From: a virus
Virus record (IMG/VR): IMGVR_UViG_3300034198_021756
Coordinates: 1 to 24,953 of that record
Strand: one strand, 5' to 3'
Length of the DNA stretch: 24,953 nt
Shown here: piece after piece, positions 21,244 to 24,953 of the stretch
How the letters are laid out: each line of letters begins with the position of its first letter
Numbering within the stretch: the stretch's first letter is position 1
The notes under the pieces: model-generated
The model's database searches: none
What the model saw: the letters and a program-made list of their open reading frames with translations, nothing else
What the model was told of the DNA's origin: nothing
Program-made: the position numbers and the translations under genes

Positions 21244-21433
21244 CAAGCAGATTGCAGGTTGAGCGTCTGCATTGTGGCCTGGTTGTGAATTCACACTATC
21301 GGGCCAGAAGCAGACTCTCATGACTGTTTTTCGAGCGGCAGCTTTATGCCTCAAAGTAGTCATGCTCAATTCATGCTGGATGAACAATACTGATCTGGCC
21401 GCGCATCAAACAATTCGCAGCGCCCACAAAGAT

Positions 21434-21459
21434 TGTGGGAGATATCTCCCACATATAAT
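21434..21459 (+). promoter_or_regulatory. 20-bp palindromic operator with adjacent consensus -10
   Basis: TGTGGGAGATATCTCCCACA at 21434–21453 is a perfect 20-bp palindrome, immediately followed by TATAAT at 21454–21459, an exact -10 consensus. The palindrome therefore occupies the place of the -35 to -10 spacer and is a strong candidate operator for the metal-responsive regulator of the efflux genes. The regulator is not in the window. No good -35 is visible at normal spacing, as for many activator-controlled promoters. Confidence 0.75.
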
Positions 21460-21468
21460 TTCCGAACT

Positions 21469-21822
21469 ATGACCCGCCGTCTGGCCATGTTCTTCGTGAT
21501 GCTGAGCGTCTTTTGGCAAGCCCTTGCGGTGGCTGGCCAGATGCCTGTCTTTGCGTCTCATGAAGCACTTGAGCATGCGGCGATGCACCTTCAAGAGGAA
21601 GGTCACCATCACAATGATGATGGTGCGGTTGAGCTTGATGAGTCCTCTGATTCCAAACTGCACATGATGGCCAATGGGATGCCATCTGCAGCGGTTGAAG
21701 CTTTCACCTTGAGCGTTCCTGCGCCCGACTGGGGAAGTTCTCCACCCAGTGCAGCCCTCGACTCCATACTCCCACATCCCATCCTGGAAGGTCTGCGACG
21801 GCCTCCCAGACACACTGCCTAG
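21469..21822 (+). CDS. czcI: CzcI-like His-rich periplasmic protein
   Basis: The 117-residue protein has a hydrophobic N-terminus (residues ~6–25) typical of a secreted protein, then a His/acid-rich region (HEALEHAAMHL, EEGHHHNDDG) and a C-terminal ILEGLRRPPRHTA. Gene position, size, the His cluster and the closing ...RPP(R/Q) type end match CzcI proteins, whose genes precede czcCBA in betaproteobacteria and whose function as metal-binding or regulatory proteins is not settled. The -10 at 21454–21459 predicts transcription near 21466, only ~3 bases before ATG 21469, and no ribosome binding site is present, so the mRNA may be leaderless. ATG 21487 is a shorter alternative within the signal peptide. 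A stem-loop-rich gap separates it from czcC. Confidence 0.6.
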   Translation: MTRRLAMFFVMLSVFWQALAVAGQMPVFASHEALEHAAMHLQEEGHHHNDDGAVELDESSDSKLHMMANGMPSAAVEAFTLSVPAPDWGSSPPSAALDSILPHPILEGLRRPPRHTA

Positions 21823-21835
21823 CTCACTTTAGGTC

Positions 21836-21902
21836 GGCTTCATTCGCGTGAAGCCATCCCTTTGTTTGTGCGTGTCATATCTGTCGCAGTACCTAGCGAC
21901 GG
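21836..21902 (+). other. Two hairpins between the CzcI-like gene and czcC
   Basis: GGCTTCA (21836–21842) with TGAAGCC (21849–21855) forms a 7-bp hairpin with a 6-base loop, followed by a T-rich stretch (atccctttgtttgtg) rather than a proper T-run. CTGTCGC (21881–21887) with GCGACGG (21896–21902) forms a second hairpin of 7 pairs, one of them G–U, and an 8-base loop. They may act as a partial terminator or mRNA processing sites that set the ratio of the first gene to the pump genes. Confidence 0.4.
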
Positions 21903-21935
21903 CACTCCATTGCACTCAGAGCATTTAGAGGCTTT

Positions 21936-23195
21936 GTGAACCCCAAATTCAGTTGGAGGCTCTGCATCCTTGCAGGGCTGACGTCGGCGTGCACTTCTTA
22001 TGCACAGCCGATGGAAGGCGTTGCTGCGCCCAATTTGAGCAGCAACATTCAAATAACCACCCTGGCATCAGCCGTTGAGGCGGCCTGGAATCGCGCCGTT
22101 GCCTCTGCGGAGGCGACAGGCATTTCTCGGCAGGCCAGCGCAGAAAAGAAAGCCTCAAGCGCTCTCTGGGCGGCACCTCCCTCAGTGGAGTTGAGTCACC
22201 GAAATGATCGTCTTCAAAGCAACAACGGTGCCCGCGAGACAGAAGTCGCATTGGCAGTCCCTCTCTGGCTTCCTGGCCAGAAAAGCGCCAAACAGCAAGC
22301 CGCAGATTCGTTGTCATCTCTCTCTCAGTTATCTGAAACAGAGGGAAAACTACGTGTTGCAGAGGTCGTCCGTGAGTTGCATTGGCAGATTGCCGAGCTG
22401 CAGGCCAACCAATCGCTGTCGAAGCAACAGACCAGCACTTTTGCGGCCATCGCATCTGACGTGGATAAACGTGTCCAAGCTGGTGATCTGGCAAGAGCAG
22501 ATGCCTTGGCAGCCAAAGGTGAGCTTTTAAGCGCTCAAGCAGCTCAGTCACAGGCGGAAACCCAGCTTGAAACAGCAAAGCGCCAGTGGACAGCCCTAAC
22601 CGGATTGGCTCAGACACCTGACGCTACGTTGGCAAGTGTTGAAAGCCCGTCTCCTCGACAGTTGGCCGAGCATCCCGAGTTGTTGCGTGCGGAACAGCAG
22701 GTAGACCTGGCACGCAAACGTGTGGACTTGGTTGCCAAATCGAATCGCAGTGCTCCAGAGCTGATCACGAAGCTCAGGCATGACATTCCGGCTCGTGGCC
22801 AGGGTTCTGCCTACAGCTTGGGCCTTGCAGTGCGTATTCCGTTTGGCACTGACGATAGAAATGCGCCATTGCAAGCTGCCGCCTTGACTGAGCTGGAGGT
22901 AGCTCAAAGCAAGGCGCAGTTACTTCGCGCTCAGCTGCATGCTCGTATGGAAAGCGCCAAGGCTGCAGCACAAGCAAGCCAGTTGCAGTTGCAGACCGAG
23001 CGTGAAAAGGCCTCTTTGCTTAACGAACGAGCCAAGCTGATTCGCGCCTCCTTCAATGCAGGGGAAACATCTCTCCCAGAGCTCCTGCGCGCAGCCAGTG
23101 CCGCAGCTCAAGCCGACTACAGCGCTGCTCGCCAGGAGGCTGCATTTGGCCTCTCACGTGCGCGTCTTCAACAAGCCTACGGACAACTGCCATGA
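21936..23195 (+). CDS. czcC: Outer-membrane efflux channel CzcC, TolC family
   Basis: The 419-residue protein begins with a signal peptide ending near SYAQPM. The typical TolC/OEP layout of two repeats follows: residues ~40–230 (VEAAWNRAVASAEATGISRQ, then VALAVPLWLPGQKSAKQQAAD, a beta-barrel strand) and ~240–415 (HPELLRAEQQVDLARKRVDLV, SLGLAVRIPFGTDDRN, LIRASFNAGETSLPELLRAA). The length fits CzcC (about 420 residues). It would form the outer-membrane channel of an RND pump exporting divalent cations; the metal cannot be told from sequence. Start is GTG 21936, because GAGG just upstream is at suitable spacing and the signal peptide begins there. The stop overlaps the next start by ATGA. Confidence 0.88.
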   Translation: MNPKFSWRLCILAGLTSACTSYAQPMEGVAAPNLSSNIQITTLASAVEAAWNRAVASAEATGISRQASAEKKASSALWAAPPSVELSHRNDRLQSNNGARETEVALAVPLWLPGQKSAKQQAADSLSSLSQLSETEGKLRVAEVVRELHWQIAELQANQSLSKQQTSTFAAIASDVDKRVQAGDLARADALAAKGELLSAQAAQSQAETQLETAKRQWTALTGLAQTPDATLASVESPSPRQLAEHPELLRAEQQVDLARKRVDLVAKSNRSAPELITKLRHDIPARGQGSAYSLGLAVRIPFGTDDRNAPLQAAALTELEVAQSKAQLLRAQLHARMESAKAAAQASQLQLQTEREKASLLNERAKLIRASFNAGETSLPELLRAASAAAQADYSAARQEAAFGLSRARLQQAYGQLP

Positions 23196-23803
23196 ATTCC
23201 CCGTTATCAATTCCTCGCATTGCTAATCGCTTGCTCTTACTGGGTGGCTTCGCCCTTTCCACTGGGATCGCCTGGGCTTCCCCTGGTGCACATGGCCCCA
23301 ATGGCGAACATCTGGATGCAGCACCCACGGCAGGAGCTACGTCTTCTGCTCCCAGGTTTGAGGCTAAGTCCGAAAGCTACGAGTTGGTTGGTCGCCTGCA
23401 AGGTGGTGAGTTTTCGATGTTTATCAATCGATTCGCTACCAATGAACCCGTAGATCAAGCCAAGGTGGAAGTCGAGCTGGGCCAACTGAAAGCCCCTGCG
23501 CCTTATCACTCGGACCAGGGCGACTATGCCGTGGCTGATGAGAAGTTTTTGGCAGAGCTCGGCAAGAAAGGGTCCCACGCGCTGGTGATCACGATTCTGG
23601 ACGGCAAAGAGTCTGACCTGCTGGACGGCACTTTGGAAGTCGGGGCGACCCAAGCTGCAGCTGAGGCCACCCATGCTCATGGAGATGAAAACGCTTTGCT
23701 GTTTGCCGCATTGGCGATTGCCGCATTGGCCGCCGTGGGCGGATTGGGATGGCTTTTGGGCCGTGGCTCTAACAGCAAGGTAGCAAAGGGAGGTGCCCAA
23801 TGA
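23192..23803 (+). CDS. Membrane-anchored periplasmic protein of the metal-efflux operon
   Basis: The 203-residue protein has a signal peptide ending at AWA|SPG, then the motif GAHGPNGEHLD, a beta-rich periplasmic domain (residues ~50–155: ESYELVGRLQGGEFSMFINRFATNEPV, KVEVELGQL, DYAVADEKFLAELG, HALVITILDGKESDLLDGTLEV), a short AEATHAHGDE His segment, and one C-terminal transmembrane helix at ~170–193 (LLFAALAIAALAAVGGLGWLLG) with a basic tail. The periplasmic domain resembles an N-terminal domain that, to my knowledge, precedes the adaptor part in some heavy-metal RND adaptors; here it is a separate gene. It overlaps czcC and czcB by ATGA at both ends, which implies coupled expression and a role in the same pump. 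Confidence 0.65.
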   Translation: MNSPLSIPRIANRLLLLGGFALSTGIAWASPGAHGPNGEHLDAAPTAGATSSAPRFEAKSESYELVGRLQGGEFSMFINRFATNEPVDQAKVEVELGQLKAPAPYHSDQGDYAVADEKFLAELGKKGSHALVITILDGKESDLLDGTLEVGATQAAAEATHAHGDENALLFAALAIAALAAVGGLGWLLGRGSNSKVAKGGAQ

Positions 23804-24918
23804 AGCGCATCGTCATCATGTCTGCGGTCTTGGCAATCACCATGGCTCAAGCCTCTCCGGGCGCTCATGGCCCCAACGGAGAGCATCTGGATACGGCCTC
23901 GGCCACTCCATCGGCAGCAGGTTTGAGTCGCTTGCCTGATGGCAGTGTCAATGTGCCCATGCTGTCCCAGCGTCGATTGGCTATTCGCACGGAAATTGCC
24001 CTGATGTCTGAAGCCAGCGCAACCACCGAACTGCCAGCCAAAGTCATTGCGGACCCCAATGCAAGTGGCCTGGTTCAGACGGTTGTGGGCGGAAAGATTG
24101 AGGCCGGAGCCCAAGGCTTGCCCTTCGCTGGCAAGACTGTACGCAAAGGAGAAGTCCTGGCTGTCGTGGCCCACCACGCAGAGCCACTTGCCTGGTCTGG
24201 ACAGCGTGCTCAGTTGGCCGAACTCAGAGGTGCCCGAGAAATCGCGCAAAAACGTGTGGAGCGACTCAAAGGGCTTGAAGGCACTGTCCCACGCAAAGAG
24301 ATTGAAGCAGCACAGACAGAGCTTGCAAGCCTGAGGGCGCGTGAAAGCGCAATTGGTGGCGGTCTTGCTGCCAAGGAAAACGTGGTAGCGCCCGTCTCGG
24401 GTGTCATCGCCAGCGCCAATGTGGTCCTCGGCCAGGTTGTTGAATCCAAGGATGTCTTGTTTGAGATCACCGATCCAGCCAAGGTCATGGTGGAGGCCAC
24501 AACGGCCGATCCTGCTCTAGCAGCCAACATCAGTGCAGCAACGATCAAAGCGACGCCGGGAGTCCGTTTGGAGCTCATTGGTGCTGGTCGAAGCTTGCGT
24601 GACGGCGTGTTGCCATTGACCTTCAAGGCGGTTGCTTCCGATGGTACGCAACAGCTACCAATTGCTATTGGCCAACCTGTCACCGTGATTGCCAACTCCA
24701 AGCAAAGCGTCAAAGGCTTTGTTCTTCCCGCACAGGCGATCACCCGCAATCCGGCCAATGAGCCAGTCGTCTGGATCAAGTCAGGTGCAGAGCGCTATAT
24801 CCCGCAACCCGTGCAGTACCAAGCGCTGGACGCGAACCGGATCGTCGTCACCAAGGGGCTTGGCGATGAAAACCGGGTCGTGGTTCAAGGTGCGGCGCTG
24901 ATCGCACAAATCCGCTGA
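23800..24918 (+). CDS. czcB: RND periplasmic adaptor CzcB (membrane fusion protein)
   Basis: The 372-residue protein has a signal peptide ending near MAQA|SPG and the same SPGAHGPNGEHLD mature start as its upstream neighbour. Adaptor features follow: a beta-barrel/lipoyl half (ADPNASGLVQTVVGGKIEAG, GKTVRKGEVLAVV) at ~80–125, an alpha hairpin (AQLAELRGAREIAQKRVERL, EIEAAQTELASLRARES) at ~135–185, the second lipoyl half (ENVVAPVSGVIASANVVLGQVV) at ~190–220, and the barrel and proximal domains to the end. There is no lipobox cysteine, so it is probably soluble or associated with the pump. It would link the CzcA transporter in the inner membrane to CzcC. ATG overlaps the previous stop (ATGA). Confidence 0.88.
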   Translation: MKRIVIMSAVLAITMAQASPGAHGPNGEHLDTASATPSAAGLSRLPDGSVNVPMLSQRRLAIRTEIALMSEASATTELPAKVIADPNASGLVQTVVGGKIEAGAQGLPFAGKTVRKGEVLAVVAHHAEPLAWSGQRAQLAELRGAREIAQKRVERLKGLEGTVPRKEIEAAQTELASLRARESAIGGGLAAKENVVAPVSGVIASANVVLGQVVESKDVLFEITDPAKVMVEATTADPALAANISAATIKATPGVRLELIGAGRSLRDGVLPLTFKAVASDGTQQLPIAIGQPVTVIANSKQSVKGFVLPAQAITRNPANEPVVWIKSGAERYIPQPVQYQALDANRIVVTKGLGDENRVVVQGAALIAQIR

Positions 24919-24933
24919 ACTGTGAGGTGACAC

Positions 24934-24953
24934 ATGTTCAACTGGATTGTTCG
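24934..24953 (+). CDS. czcA: CzcA heavy-metal RND transporter, N-terminus only
   Basis: The window ends after the first six codons and two bases of the next gene. ATG 24934 is followed by codons for Phe-Asn-Trp-Ile-Val, and MF(x)WIVR is the usual beginning of CzcA/CusA-type proton-driven metal transporters. GAGGTGA at ~24923–24930 is a usable ribosome binding site. The assignment follows mainly from its position after czcCB; the gene continues beyond the window. Confidence 0.75.

Noticed and set aside
21434-21453. The 20-bp palindrome as a terminator
   Set aside because: It has no loop and no T-run, and stands directly before a consensus -10 and a gene start; an operator fits better.
21433-21468. 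TTG start for the CzcI-like gene at 21433
   Set aside because: It would lie inside the palindrome and upstream of the -10 element, so it could not be on the transcript predicted by that promoter.
1-24953. CRISPR arrays, tRNA or rRNA genes, insertion sequences
   Set aside because: I saw no regularly spaced repeats, cloverleaf-like sequences, ribosomal RNA or transposase-like genes in the window.

Overview
The window is about 62–65% GC over most of its length. The protein sequences (a phage module of Mu/lambda hybrid type, a czcICBA-type metal-efflux locus) look like a betaproteobacterium of the Comamonadaceae type (Comamonas/Delftia-like). This organism call is an inference from general protein character, not from a marker gene.

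Region 1 (1–16768) is the late structural half of a prophage, all on the + strand and tightly packed. The order is: prohead protease with a nested scaffold start, major capsid protein, a repeat-tailed small protein, DUF2190 decoration-type protein, Mu gp36-like (DUF1320) and Mu gp37-like connectors, tail tube protein, a second tube-like protein, a large fibre with an SGNH esterase domain, a tail-assembly chaperone with a -1 frameshift extension, tape measure, lambda M-, L- (DUF1833) and K-like (NlpC/P60) tail-tip proteins, an I/J-N-terminus protein, and a J-like tip protein. A Mu-type head with a lambda-type non-contractile tail is the plan known from Pseudomonas transposable siphophages such as B3 and D3112. 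Terminase, portal and early genes are not in the window and would lie to the left. The right phage boundary was not identified.

Region 2 (16763–21208) is an accessory block. It starts with a lower-GC DUF2971-like gene on the - strand whose stop overlaps the J-like stop. A C39-like papain-fold cysteine protease follows on the + strand, facing an XRE-type regulator on the - strand. The regulator is divergent from a secreted lipoprotein gene across a 12-bp inverted repeat whose two arms each hold a -10-like hexamer. A secreted alpha/beta hydrolase comes next.

Region 3 (21430–24953) is a heavy-metal efflux operon: a small His-rich CzcI-like periplasmic protein behind a perfect 20-bp palindrome and a consensus -10, then an outer-membrane CzcC, a membrane-anchored periplasmic protein, the CzcB adaptor, and the first codons of CzcA. 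The last genes overlap by ATGA, so they are probably translationally coupled.

The most informative readings are a strong candidate programmed frameshift in the tail chaperone gene (T TTT TTT at 8856–8862, with no start codon in the extension frame), an intrinsic terminator overlapping its stop and lying upstream of the tape-measure gene, the symmetrical XRE operator, and a shared mature N-terminal motif (SPGAHGPNGEHLD) in two neighbouring efflux proteins.
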